Assembly (NCBI RefSeq): GCF_945957355.1
Contig: NZ_CAMFKM010000013.1
Span: 1 to 64,000 of the forward strand
DNA length: 64,000 nt
Source: an uncultured Reyranella sp.
GTDB taxonomy: Bacteria > Pseudomonadota > Alphaproteobacteria > Reyranellales > Reyranellaceae
Direction of reading: 5' to 3'
The translations under genes and the position numbers were made by a program. Numbering within the stretch: the stretch's first letter is position 1; every line of letters starts with the position of its first letter. The notes beneath the pieces were generated by a model. That model did not search any database, had not been told where the DNA came from, and worked only from the letters and a program-made list of their open reading frames with translations. Below are positions 26,854 through 35,386 of the stretch, piece after piece.

Positions 26854-28095
26854 TTACGGCCGGTGCAGCTGGACCGGTTCGCGAGTGACGGTGCGGCGGC
26901 CGTTCTTGTAGGCGGCCAGGACCGGCGCAATGGTCCTGAGCGCCATGACCGCATCGGGAGCATCGAGGACCACGAGGTCGGCCGGACCGCCGACGGCAAT
27001 GCCATAGTCGTCCTTGCGCATCAATTTGGCGGCCGTCTTGGTCGTCATGTCCCACAGCGCCTTCACTTCATCGTCGTTGGCGCGCTGGGTGACGATGGCA
27101 TGCATGTTGACCTGGCGCAGCAGCTGGCCATCGCCGAACGGCGTGAACGGATTGAGAATGTTGTTGGAGCCGACGGAGCAGGTGACGCCGCGCTCGGTCA
27201 GGAAGTTCAGGTCGAGGACGTTGCGCGGCACGTTATGGTCGGTGTGCCGACCTCCGAGATAGAGGTCGGTCGCCGTCAGCACCGTCGCGGCGACGCCGGT
27301 GTCGGCCATGCGCCGGGCGACCGTGTCGAGGTCCTTGAAGGGCATGGTCGAAAGCTTGCCCACGTGGCCGACGGCGACCCGGCCGCCCCATTTGTACTTC
27401 TCGGCGAGATCGCAGACCAGCAGCGTGTCGAGATGGTCGGCGGTGGGGCCGCTGTCGACGTGCATGTCGATATCGGCATCGAACTCGCGCGCCATTTCGA
27501 AGACGCGATGGATCTGGGCAGCGCTGTCGCTGTCGTAGCTGGGCGCCGCGCCGACGACCCTCGCGCCGTTCTTCAGCGCCTCGACCATCAGCTCGTCGGT
27601 GCCGGGATTATTGGTCAGGCCTTCCTGCGGCATGACGCAGATCTCGATGTCGATCGCCCACCTGTACTTGTCGACCAGCGCCTTGACGCCTTCGAAGCCG
27701 CGCATCCCGATCTTGGGGTCGACCTCGCAATGGGGGCGCATGCGGGTGGCGCCGTGGCCGATGCATTTCTCGATCGTCGCCGACGCACGCTCGATCACGT
27801 CCTCGACCGTCATCGTGTGTTTGACTGCCGACACGCGCTCCATGGCGAGGTGCGGCATGCGCCTGGTGTTGTGCTCGCAGCGGCCGAGGATGCAGGCCTT
27901 GTCGAGGTGGATGTGGGTGTCGACGAAGCCGGAGCAGACGAGGCGGCCGTGGCCCTTGTATTCCTCCCGGGCGCTGCCGCCCAGCTTCGGGGCGATGGCG
28001 GCGATGCGGCCCTGGACGACGCCGATGTCGGTGGTCGGTTGATCGGGCGTACTGTCGGCGAGCCGCACATCGCGCAGGACAAGGTCGAAATCCAT
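26854..28095 (-). CDS. Cytosine deaminase-like metal-dependent amidohydrolase
   Basis: A 413-residue member of the amidohydrolase superfamily (CodA/AtzC-like group). The first metal motif is His61-Ile-His63 in SGFVDTHIHLDKA. Further ligands are expected at MHVDSG and VGHVGKLS, with the Asp in the ATDLYLGGRHTDHN region. Two adjacent ATGs exist; the second (28095) has GGAG at a workable distance of five bases, the first only two. Members deaminate or hydrolyse N-heterocycles and cyclic amides. It is upstream of the amidase and divergent from a Bug protein gene, which suggests uptake and breakdown of an N-containing compound. Confidence 0.85.
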   Translation of the reverse strand: MDFDLVLRDVRLADSTPDQPTTDIGVVQGRIAAIAPKLGGSAREEYKGHGRLVCSGFVDTHIHLDKACILGRCEHNTRRMPHLAMERVSAVKHTMTVEDVIERASATIEKCIGHGATRMRPHCEVDPKIGMRGFEGVKALVDKYRWAIDIEICVMPQEGLTNNPGTDELMVEALKNGARVVGAAPSYDSDSAAQIHRVFEMAREFDADIDMHVDSGPTADHLDTLLVCDLAEKYKWGGRVAVGHVGKLSTMPFKDLDTVARRMADTGVAATVLTATDLYLGGRHTDHNVPRNVLDLNFLTERGVTCSVGSNNILNPFTPFGDGQLLRQVNMHAIVTQRANDDEVKALWDMTTKTAAKLMRKDDYGIAVGGPADLVVLDAPDAVMALRTIAPVLAAYKNGRRTVTREPVQLHRP

Positions 28096-28188
28096 CATCA
28101 CTCCAGTCGCCGGCGGCGGCCGGCACGCATGTTGCACCATGCCGTCGTCCAATAACAGCCCGACGGCCCCGGAGGCTCAGCAAGAACC

Positions 28189-29175
28189 ATGCTCTCTCGA
28201 CGTCACCTCCTGCTTGCAGCAACGGCCGCGGCCGCTTCCCCGAGCATCGCCGCGGGGCAGACCGCAACCCCGGCGCCGTGGCCGACCAAGCCGATCCGCT
28301 GGATCGTCAACTTTCCACCCGCAGGTGCGGCCGACATCATGTCCCGGGCACTGGCGGAGTATTTCGGCACGAAGCTCGGTCAGCCCATCATCGTCGAGAA
28401 CAAACCCGGCGCCGGCGGCATGCTAGGGGCGGATATCGTGGCCAAGGCCCGTGGCGACGCCTACATCGTCATGATCTCCAGCGCCGCCTCGCACGGCATC
28501 GGACCCGTCCTTTACAAGGACGTGCCCTACGATCCACTGGCCGACTTCACCCATATCCATCTGGTGGGCACCTTCCCGAGCGTCCTGGCGGTGAACGGCA
28601 CGTCGCCAATCGGCTCGGTGAAGGAGCTGATCGACAGGGCGCGCGCGAAACCGGGCGAGGTCACTTATGGTTCCGGTGGCAACGGCACGATGAATCATCT
28701 GGTCGGCCAGCTGCTGGCGCTCTCGACCAAGGTACAGCTCACGCACATTCCCTATCGCGGCTCGGCGCCGGCGATGAACGACCTGATGGGCGGCCAGATC
28801 GCGGCGCTGATGGAGAGCCTGCCGACGGCGACCGGGTACTTCACCTCCAAGCGCATGAAGCCGCTGGCGGTGAGCGAGGACCAGCGTGCACCGACCCTGC
28901 CGGACGTGCCGACCTTCCGCGAGGCGGGATTCCCCGAGGTCGTGGCGACCAACTGGTTCGGCTTCTCCGCCCCGGCCGGACTCCCTCCCGAGATCGCCAA
29001 GCGATGGGAGGTGGAAATCGCCGCCGCCCTGCAAAGTGCCGAGATCAAGGAGCGGTTCGACAAGCTCGGCATCCGGCCTGGGACTCTGGGCGCGCAGGGC
29101 TACACGGCGCTCATCGCCAAGGAGCTGCCGCGCTGGCGCGAGGTGATCAAGGAAGGAAATATCCGCGCAGACTGA
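28189..29175 (+). CDS. Bug/TctC-family solute-binding protein
   Basis: A 328-residue periplasmic binding protein with an Arg-containing signal peptide (LSRRHLLLAATAAAAS). The family motif WPTKPIRWIVNFPPAGAAD is followed by the VENKPGAGGMLGADIV block and HIPYRGSAPAMNDLMGGQI. The ligand is likely a carboxylate or amide-derived acid, given its divergent position next to the amidohydrolase-amidase pair. No membrane subunits of a TTT transporter are present. It is followed by the thiolase gene after 48 bases. Confidence 0.92.
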   Translation: MLSRRHLLLAATAAAASPSIAAGQTATPAPWPTKPIRWIVNFPPAGAADIMSRALAEYFGTKLGQPIIVENKPGAGGMLGADIVAKARGDAYIVMISSAASHGIGPVLYKDVPYDPLADFTHIHLVGTFPSVLAVNGTSPIGSVKELIDRARAKPGEVTYGSGGNGTMNHLVGQLLALSTKVQLTHIPYRGSAPAMNDLMGGQIAALMESLPTATGYFTSKRMKPLAVSEDQRAPTLPDVPTFREAGFPEVVATNWFGFSAPAGLPPEIAKRWEVEIAAALQSAEIKERFDKLGIRPGTLGAQGYTALIAKELPRWREVIKEGNIRAD

Positions 29176-29223
29176 TTGCCTGATGCGCCGCTTCCGGCAC
29201 AATGCGCGCCGGAGGAAATCAAG

Positions 29224-30384
29224 ATGGTGCATCCGCTTCGCGACAAGGCGGCCGTCAGCGGCATTGGCGAGACCGCATATACGCGCGGCACGACCAAGAG
29301 CGGCCTCGCGCTGCAGCTCGAGGCCAGTCTCAGGGCGCTCGACGATGCCGGGATCGACCCGCGCGACGTCGACGGCGTCATTCCGTATTTTCCCGGCGGT
29401 GCGATCGCCGAGGACTTCATCGCCAATCTCGGCCTGAAGGATCTCACGCTCTCGGCCTTCATCCCGATGGGCGGCGCGACCTGCACGGCGGCGATCCAGA
29501 TGGCGGCGATGGCGGTGACGACCGGCGTCTGCAAGCACGTGCTGATCTCGGTCGGCCGCACGGGCTATTCCGGATCGCGCGTCTCGACCCGCCTGCAGCA
29601 GTTCCCGGTGTTCGCACAAGCTGCCGAGTTCGAGGCGCCGATCGGCATGTTCGCGCCAGCGCAGCTCTACGCCCAGGGCGCGCGCCGCCACATGGAACTC
29701 TACGGCACGACGGCGAGGCAGTTCGCCGAAGTGGCGGTCGTCACGCGCCAGCATGCGATCCTCAACGGCAATGTCGTCATGAACAAGCCGCTCACGGTCG
29801 AGGATCATCACGCCTCGCGCATGATCTCCGACCCGTTCCGCCTGTTCGACTGCAGCCTGGAGAGCGACGGCGGTGCCGCCGTGGTGGTGAGCGCCACCGA
29901 TCGCGCGAAGGACCTCAGGAAGCCGCTGGTCACGATCGCCGGCGTCGCCGAAGGGCACCCTGAGTCGCCAGCCTCGATCGCGCAGCGCCCGGACATATTG
30001 GAATTCGGCCTGGTGAAGTCCGCGCCGCGCGCCTACGCGATGGCGGGGCTGGGGCCGAAGGACATCGACGTGGCGGAGATCTACGACTGCTTCACCTTCA
30101 CGGTGATCCGCCAGCTCGAGATCCTGGGCTTCTGCAAGACCGGCGAGGGCGGACCGTTCGTAATGGACGGCCGCATCGCGCTGGGCGGTGAGCTGCCGAT
30201 CAACACCCATGGCGGGCTGCTGAGCCAGGGTCACGTGGTCGGCCTCAACCATGTGATAGAACTGACGCGCCAGCTGCGCCGCGAGGCCGGCAAGGCACAG
30301 GTGAAGGATGCCGAAGTGGGTCTCGTCACCGGCTACGGCGACATGGGCGACGGGTCGATCGCCATCCTGAGGAGGGCGGCATGA
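29224..30384 (+). CDS. Thiolase-fold acetyl-CoA acetyltransferase (SCP2-thiolase type)
   Basis: A 386-residue thiolase-like enzyme. The predicted nucleophile is Cys87 in PMGGATCTAAIQMA and the active-site His lies in NTHGGLLSQGHVVG. The ATG at 29224 has GGAGG eight bases upstream. Members of this subgroup work with a DUF35 partner, encoded here with a four-base overlap. Together they are expected to cleave or condense 3-oxoacyl-CoA species. The substrate is unknown; linkage to the amidase region suggests degradation of an acid released there. Confidence 0.87.
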   Translation: MVHPLRDKAAVSGIGETAYTRGTTKSGLALQLEASLRALDDAGIDPRDVDGVIPYFPGGAIAEDFIANLGLKDLTLSAFIPMGGATCTAAIQMAAMAVTTGVCKHVLISVGRTGYSGSRVSTRLQQFPVFAQAAEFEAPIGMFAPAQLYAQGARRHMELYGTTARQFAEVAVVTRQHAILNGNVVMNKPLTVEDHHASRMISDPFRLFDCSLESDGGAAVVVSATDRAKDLRKPLVTIAGVAEGHPESPASIAQRPDILEFGLVKSAPRAYAMAGLGPKDIDVAEIYDCFTFTVIRQLEILGFCKTGEGGPFVMDGRIALGGELPINTHGGLLSQGHVVGLNHVIELTRQLRREAGKAQVKDAEVGLVTGYGDMGDGSIAILRRAA

Positions 30385-30815
30385 GCATGGCTCCGATACC
30401 GGCTGCCGCGCCGGCTCCCGAACGCCCGCTGCCGACGCCGACGCGCGAGAGCCAGCCCTATTGGGATGGCATGCGCGAGGGCCGCTTCCTGCTGCAGTAC
30501 TGTTTGTCCTGCGGTAAGGTCCGGCACTATCCGCGGCCCGTGTGCCCTCACTGCTTCTCGATGGAGAGCGAGTTCAGGGAAGCGCCGCTCGGCGGCAGTC
30601 TCCATGCCTGGACGGTGTGTCACCACCCGTTCAACTTCTTCTTCAAGGCATCGGCGCCCTACATCGTTGCACTGGTCGACATGGATGCCGGCGTGAGGGT
30701 CAATGCGCAGCTGCACGGTATTCCCGAAGGCGAGCTGAAGATCGGCCGGCGCGTGAAGCTGGGCTTCGAGCCGGTCAACAAAGAGGTGACGCTGCCCGTC
30801 TTCGTCGCCGAATAG
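30381..30815 (+). CDS. DUF35 protein: zinc ribbon plus OB-fold
   Basis: A 144-residue acyl-CoA-associated protein. The rubredoxin-like zinc ribbon uses Cys41, Cys44, Cys55 and Cys58 (CLSCGK, CPHC), followed by an OB-fold. Proteins of this type form complexes with thiolase or hydratase partners and help bind acyl-CoA. It overlaps the upstream thiolase stop by four bases (ATGA), so the two should be made in a fixed ratio. The N-terminus is Pro/Ala-rich and may be disordered. Confidence 0.9.
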   Translation: MSMAPIPAAAPAPERPLPTPTRESQPYWDGMREGRFLLQYCLSCGKVRHYPRPVCPHCFSMESEFREAPLGGSLHAWTVCHHPFNFFFKASAPYIVALVDMDAGVRVNAQLHGIPEGELKIGRRVKLGFEPVNKEVTLPVFVAE

Positions 30816-30836
30816 AGAAATCCTGGGAGGAAAATC

Positions 30837-31808
30837 ATGAAGCGTTCCGTTTTCGTGGCGTCGGCCCTGGCCGCGCTGCTGTTGCCGCTTGCCGCCTCGG
30901 CGCAGACCGACTGGCCGACCAAGCCGGTTTCGATGGTCGTGCCCTACCCGCCGGGCGGCGTGAACGACGCGGTGGCCCGCGTCTATGCCGAAAAGCTCTC
31001 GGCGGAACTGGGCAAGCCGTTCATCGTCGACAACCGCGCCGGCGCGGCCACCACCGTGGCGTCCAACTTCGTCGCCAAGGCCGCACCCGACGGCTACACG
31101 ATCTATGCCGCCGGCACGTCGCTGATCATCAACCCGACGCTCACCGGCCAGGTCCAGTACGATCCCAACAAGAGCTTCGAGCTCGTGTCGCTGATGTCGT
31201 TCACACCCTTCATCCTGCACGTGAACGCCGACTTCCCCGCCAAGAACATGGCCGAGCTGATCGCTTACGTGAAAGCCAACCCGGGCAAGTTCAACATCGC
31301 GAGCTCCGGTATCGGCGCCACCAATCATCTCGCCGCCGAACTGCTCAAGGCCCAGGCCGGCCTCAACATCACGCACGTGCCCTACAAGGGCGGCGCCCAA
31401 GCGGGGCAGGACGTGGCGTCGGGCCAAGCCCAGATGATGTTCTCGGCTGCCCTCGAGGCCAAGCCGATCCTCGCGACAGGCCGCACTCGGGCCATCGCCA
31501 TCTCGAGCCTGAAGCGCTCGCCGGCCTTCCCCGACATCCCGACCGTGGTCGAGGCGGCGGGACTACCCGACTTCGAGGCGGTGTTCTGGCAGGGCATGGT
31601 GGTACCGGCCGGCACACCCAAGGCGATCGTCGACAAGCTGCAGAAGGCGATCGCCAAGATCGCGGCCGAGCCCGAGATGATCGAGCGCTTCAAGCCCCAG
31701 GGCGTCGAGATTCGCGCCTCGACACCGGCCGAGTTCAAGACGTTCCTCGACAAAGAGGAGAAGCGCTGGACGAAGCTTATCAAGGAACAGAACATCAAGC
31801 CGGAGTAG
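30837..31808 (+). CDS. Bug/TctC-family solute-binding protein
   Basis: A 323-residue periplasmic binding protein: signal peptide ending AASAQT, then WPTKPVSMVVPYPPGGVND, the VDNRAGAATTVASNFVAK block and HVPYKGGAQAGQDVASGQ. GGGAGG lies seven bases before the ATG, 21 bases after the DUF35 stop, so it belongs to the Bug-thiolase-DUF35-Bug transcription unit. A terminator-like hairpin follows directly. It is the third orphan Bug protein in the window. Confidence 0.92.
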   Translation: MKRSVFVASALAALLLPLAASAQTDWPTKPVSMVVPYPPGGVNDAVARVYAEKLSAELGKPFIVDNRAGAATTVASNFVAKAAPDGYTIYAAGTSLIINPTLTGQVQYDPNKSFELVSLMSFTPFILHVNADFPAKNMAELIAYVKANPGKFNIASSGIGATNHLAAELLKAQAGLNITHVPYKGGAQAGQDVASGQAQMMFSAALEAKPILATGRTRAIAISSLKRSPAFPDIPTVVEAAGLPDFEAVFWQGMVVPAGTPKAIVDKLQKAIAKIAAEPEMIERFKPQGVEIRASTPAEFKTFLDKEEKRWTKLIKEQNIKPE

Positions 31809-31829
31809 GCACTCTCGTTAGAGTGCTTT
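31809..31829. terminator. Hairpin between convergent Bug and alkB genes
   Basis: A 7-bp perfect stem (31809-31815 with 31820-31826), a four-base loop and a short T tract (31827-31829). It starts immediately after the Bug gene's stop and overlaps the alkB stop on the other strand, so it may terminate both transcripts. Confidence 0.65.
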
Positions 31830-32459
31830 CCGAAGTGTGAGATTGAAGCGGCGGGTTCCGGTCAATGGGTGCTCGCCGCTTTTCAATGTCAGTACGCCGT
31901 GATGGAACAGGCGTGACGGGCCGCCCCACACGACGACGTCGCCGTGCTCCAGCACGACCTTCCGGACGGGATCGGCGCGCTTGGGTCCGCCGAACTGGAA
32001 GGTGGCGGGGAGGCCGAGCGACACCGAGACGATGGGATGCGCATAGTCGGCCTCGTCCCGGTCCTGGTGCAGCGATAGCTTCGTGCCAGGCTCGTAGCGG
32101 TTGATCAGGCAGGCGTCGGGAGCGAAGGTCGCGAACCCGGCCGCGGTCGCCGCTTCGTCGGCGAGAACGAGGAACTCCACAGGCATGGCTGGCCACGGCG
32201 CGCCGCTTTGCGGGTCGTGCGCCTGGTAACGGTAGCCCGAGCGGTCGGTGACCCAGCCGGCCGTGCCGCAATTGGTCATCGCCACCGACATCTCGAAACC
32301 GCCGGGCGTCATCATATGTCGGAACGGCGCCTTGGCCGCGATCGCTTCGATCGCCGCCAGGAGCGCGACATCACGCTTTCGTGCGAATCCGCGCAACGCC
32401 GTGGCGCCGGGCGCCAGCGCCTCCTTCCTGCCATCTGCGTCGAACAGGCTTTGCTGCAT
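31818..32459 (-). CDS. alkB: DNA/RNA alkylation repair dioxygenase AlkB
   Basis: A 213-residue Fe(II)/2-oxoglutarate dioxygenase that removes methyl groups from 1-methyladenine and 3-methylcytosine. With the start at 32459, the iron ligands fall at His131, Asp133 and His187, the 2-oxoglutarate arginines at Arg204 and Arg210, and substrate residues at Trp69 and Tyr76. These are the same numbers as I recall for E. coli AlkB, which supports both the identity and the start. A start six codons earlier is possible. No Ada neighbour is present. Confidence 0.95.
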   Translation of the reverse strand: MQQSLFDADGRKEALAPGATALRGFARKRDVALLAAIEAIAAKAPFRHMMTPGGFEMSVAMTNCGTAGWVTDRSGYRYQAHDPQSGAPWPAMPVEFLVLADEAATAAGFATFAPDACLINRYEPGTKLSLHQDRDEADYAHPIVSVSLGLPATFQFGGPKRADPVRKVVLEHGDVVVWGGPSRLFHHGVLTLKSGEHPLTGTRRFNLTLRKAL

Positions 32460-32506
32460 CGTTCCGATATAGGGCATCTTCCGCCGGAAGCATCTGGAGT
32501 AGCGTG

Positions 32507-32896
32507 ATGAAGAACTGGATCATTGCCGCCGCTGTGATCGTCGCCGGCCTGGCGACCGCGGCCGGCCCTGCAGCCGCGCAATCCGGAGAAGCCGCGAAGG
32601 GGCAGCGCGTCTTCAACACTCAGTGCAAGTCCTGCCATACGGTGGAGAAGGACGGCGCGCAGGCGACGGGTCCCAACCTGCACGGTCTGTTCGGTCGCAA
32701 GGCCGGCACGAATGCGGGCTATGCCTATTCCGACGCCATGAAGAATTCCGGCATCGTCTGGGACGATGCGACGCTCGCCGAATACACCCGCGATCCCAAG
32801 GGCAAGGTACCCGGCACCAAGATGCTCTACAATGGCGTGAAGAATGCCGGCCAGCTCGCCGACCTCGTCGCCTATCTCAAGGAAGCGACGAAGTAG
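32507..32896 (+). CDS. Class I c-type cytochrome (cytochrome c2-like)
   Basis: A 129-residue periplasmic electron carrier. A signal peptide ends AGPAAAQ; the haem is attached through CKSCH at residues 40-44. The distal Met ligand is expected in VPGTKMLYNGVKN. Other c2 features are GPNLHGLFGRKAGT, YAYSDAMKNSGIVWD and the C-terminal helix LADLVAYLKEATK. It starts 47 bases from the divergent alkB gene. It probably shuttles electrons between a bc1 complex and oxidases. Confidence 0.95.
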   Translation: MKNWIIAAAVIVAGLATAAGPAAAQSGEAAKGQRVFNTQCKSCHTVEKDGAQATGPNLHGLFGRKAGTNAGYAYSDAMKNSGIVWDDATLAEYTRDPKGKVPGTKMLYNGVKNAGQLADLVAYLKEATK

Positions 32897-32899
32897 CGC

Positions 32900-34105
32900 T
32901 TACGCCGTGAAGCTGTCGCGCGCCCGTACATAGGCGAACGAGCCCAGCACGAGACCGGCGGCCAAGGTGCCGAAGACCCAGCGATAGGCCGTGTCGCCGG
33001 CGCCGAAGGCTTCAACGATATAGCCGGCGATGGCCGGTAGCACGGTGAGGCCCAGGCATTGCGCCATGTTCACGGTTGTGACGCCGCGGCCGGCCAGCCG
33101 GTCGGGAAACAGCGCGCGGCCCTGCGCCACGATCACCGTGCCGTAGGCGCAGAAGAAGCAGAAGGCGATCAGCAGCGAGGCGGCGAGCCAGAGCGGCGGA
33201 TGGGGCAGTACCGCGAGGACCGCCAGCAGCCCCGTCGAGATCGCGGCACCGCCGAACACTACTCTCTTGCGCGAGCGCAGTACGCGATCCATCGGCCCGT
33301 AGGCCAGGATGCCCAGGATCTGGGCCACGCCCATGGCCAGCAGCACGTTGCCGCGGGCCACGCCGTCGAGCTTGTGCACGTCGTAGAGATAGGGGCCGCC
33401 CCATACACCGAGCACCGTCAGCATCGTTGCGTATGCGAAGAAGTGCATGGAGAGGACGGGGCCGAGGCCGGGGGTGCGCCACACTTCCCACAGGCCGCGC
33501 ACAATCTGCCCGGGCGACTCCCGCGCGGGCTCGGGTCCGCGATGTTCCGGCGGCCGGTCGCGCACGAAGATCAGGAAGCCCACCGCGACCAGCAGCGTGA
33601 CGATGGCGAGACCAACGAAGCCTGTGCGCCAGCCGACGGTTGCCGCGATCCAGGCGAGTGGTGTGGCGGCCGCGAGGGTGCCGATGTTGGAGGCCGCGAA
33701 CACCCAGGAGAGGCGAGTCGCGAGCCTGGCCGGCTCGAACCAGCGCGAGCACAGGAACACCACCGACATGAAGGAGGCAGCGCAGCCGATGCCGACGATG
33801 GTGCGCCCGGCGATCAGGTCGGTGGCATCGGACGCATGGGCGATCCAAAGCGATCCCAGCATTGCGAGCAGCGACAGGGCCGCCACCGTCCGCCTTGCGC
33901 CGAACCGGTCGAACCACAGGCCGACGGGAATCTGGACCGCGAACAGGGCGAAGAAGAAGGCGCTGCCCGCCCAGCCGAGCTGGCGCGCGCTGAGGTCGAG
34001 GTCGCGCACGAGCTCGGGCGCGATCACGCTGTTCGACACGCGATAGAACTGGCTGAGGCAGGTGACGGCGATCAGCAGGATGAGCAGGGGCAGTCTCGAC
34101 GCCAT
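32900..34105 (-). CDS. Major facilitator superfamily transporter
   Basis: A 401-residue transporter with about 12 membrane segments. The MFS loop signature lies after helix 2 (GLWFDRFGARRTVAALSLL). A large central loop carries RPPEHRGPEPARESPGQ. The start at 34105 puts the first helix at the N-terminus; a start 11 codons upstream would use an AAGGA with no spacing. It is the last gene of a minus-strand set (flavin reductase, methyltransferase, SnoaL-like, MFS), separated by 120 bases that hold a palindrome. The substrate is unknown. Confidence 0.88.
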   Translation of the reverse strand: MASRLPLLILLIAVTCLSQFYRVSNSVIAPELVRDLDLSARQLGWAGSAFFFALFAVQIPVGLWFDRFGARRTVAALSLLAMLGSLWIAHASDATDLIAGRTIVGIGCAASFMSVVFLCSRWFEPARLATRLSWVFAASNIGTLAAATPLAWIAATVGWRTGFVGLAIVTLLVAVGFLIFVRDRPPEHRGPEPARESPGQIVRGLWEVWRTPGLGPVLSMHFFAYATMLTVLGVWGGPYLYDVHKLDGVARGNVLLAMGVAQILGILAYGPMDRVLRSRKRVVFGGAAISTGLLAVLAVLPHPPLWLAASLLIAFCFFCAYGTVIVAQGRALFPDRLAGRGVTTVNMAQCLGLTVLPAIAGYIVEAFGAGDTAYRWVFGTLAAGLVLGSFAYVRARDSFTA

Positions 34106-34138
34106 GGCCCGGCTTGCTACCACGGATGCGACGAACAT

Positions 34139-34160
34139 TCCTTCGGTTTGGACCGAAGGA
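34139..34160. promoter_or_regulatory. 22-bp palindrome upstream of the MFS gene
   Basis: A perfect 9-bp inverted repeat (TCCTTCGGT at 34139-34147 with ACCGAAGGA at 34152-34160) and a four-base loop. It lies 33 bases upstream of the MFS start and 65 bases beyond the SnoaL-like stop. There is no T tract, so an operator or an mRNA hairpin is more likely than a terminator. Confidence 0.5.
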
Positions 34161-34225
34161 TCATCCGGCAATTCCGTCGTCTCAAGCGGATCGCCATTTC
34201 GGGCCGACCCTTGGCCGATCTCGTC

Positions 34226-34657
34226 CTAGTCGAGGCTCTTGCCGTCGATTTGCTTGTCGAAGGCGAGGTCGTCATTGAGGCACCATTGCTCGGCGACAAG
34301 GCCGTTCTCGATGCGGAAGATCGAGAGTTCGTCGACATTGATCGCATGGCCGGTCGGCGGGCGTTTGCCGAAGGGGCCGAGATGGGTTCCCGTCGAGTGA
34401 TAGCGCACCGCGACCCGATCGCCGTCGATGATCATGTCGTCGATATGTTCGCGCCAGTCTGGAAAACCGGCGCGGATGCGTTCGATGGCGCGGCGGATGC
34501 CGTCGTGCCCGTCGCGACTCTCGCCTTTGCCCCAGCCCTTGGGCATGTGCGCCACGAAGTCGGCGGCATAGATTTCCGGGATCGCGTCGAGTTCGCCGGT
34601 GCCCCAGATCTCGTGCAGTCGCTCGATCAGGTCGCGGGCTTGGTCGCGGGACATCAT
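34226..34657 (-). CDS. SnoaL-like ester cyclase-family protein
   Basis: A 143-residue protein with the NTF2-like cone fold of the SnoaL/ester-cyclase group. Typical stretches are RLHEIWGTGELDAIPEIYAADFVAH and RDGHDGIRRAIERIRAGFPDW, then VAVRYHSTGTHLGPF and FRIENGLVAEQWCLND. Relatives include polyketide cyclases and many uncharacterised proteins. The ATG at 34657 overlaps the methyltransferase stop (ATGA), so translation is coupled. The ligand is unknown. Confidence 0.85.
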   Translation of the reverse strand: MMSRDQARDLIERLHEIWGTGELDAIPEIYAADFVAHMPKGWGKGESRDGHDGIRRAIERIRAGFPDWREHIDDMIIDGDRVAVRYHSTGTHLGPFGKRPPTGHAINVDELSIFRIENGLVAEQWCLNDDLAFDKQIDGKSLD

Positions 34658-35382
34658 CGCTGTGCCGACATCAGAAGGAAAGAAGGACGCTCGTCGGCAC
34701 CCGCCCAGTCGGGATGCGCGGCAACGTCGTCCGCGCTCGCGGACCATTCTTCCAGCCGCGCTATCGTGAAGCCCGTCGCGATCAGCAGGTTGGCGTAGGT
34801 GGCGACGGTGCGGTGCTGCTTGATGACGCCTTTGGCCAGCCAGTCGGTCGAGCGGGTGCCTTCCTCAGCGTAACTGTTCACCGGCCAGGCGAGACGGCCG
34901 TCGGGATCGCGTGTCCAGGCGGGACGGCCAGGCGCAGTGTACATCGGATGCTCGACCGAGAAGACGAAGCGGCCGCCCGGCACAAGGCCGCAGCGGACCT
35001 GTTGGAACAGGCCGCGCAGATTTTCGATATAGTGCAGCGCCAGCGAGCTGTAGACGAGATCGAACGCGCCTTCGGCCAGCGCGAGTGCCTCGAGGTCGGC
35101 GCGCTCGTAGCGGATCGCGGGGTCGCCCGTGGTCTCGCGCGCCCGCGCCAGCATGTTCTCCGACACGTCTAGGCCTAGAACGGCGGCCGCGCCGGCATCG
35201 CGCGCCCAGCGGCAGAACCAGCCGAAGCCGCAGCCCAGATCCGCGACCCGCCGGCCCTGGAGGTCGGGAAGCATCGACTGCAGGGTCGGCCATTCAGGTG
35301 CCGCCGGCAGCCCTTCCACGGACCGCGGAAGGCGGCTGTAGCCCGCAAAGAACTCGGGGGTGTCGTAGATGTTCTGCGTCAT
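34654..35382 (-). CDS. Class I SAM-dependent methyltransferase
   Basis: A 242-residue methyltransferase. Motif I is VADLGCGFGWFCRWA, followed by the acidic LGLDVSENML and the motif IV region FDLVYSSLALHYIENL. The C-terminal part (SVEHPMYTAPGRPAW) is of the UbiE/COQ5-like small-molecule type. It starts four bases after the flavin reductase stop and overlaps the SnoaL-like gene, so it is the middle of a tight operon. The methyl acceptor is unknown. Confidence 0.9.
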   Translation of the reverse strand: MTQNIYDTPEFFAGYSRLPRSVEGLPAAPEWPTLQSMLPDLQGRRVADLGCGFGWFCRWARDAGAAAVLGLDVSENMLARARETTGDPAIRYERADLEALALAEGAFDLVYSSLALHYIENLRGLFQQVRCGLVPGGRFVFSVEHPMYTAPGRPAWTRDPDGRLAWPVNSYAEEGTRSTDWLAKGVIKQHRTVATYANLLIATGFTIARLEEWSASADDVAAHPDWAGADERPSFLLMSAQR

Positions 35383-35386
35383 CGTC

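Noticed and set aside
31809..31826. GCACTC...GAGTGC considered as a second CIRCE element
   Set aside because: The spacer is six rather than nine bases between the GCACTC and GAGTGC arms and it follows a stop codon, so it reads as a terminator hairpin.
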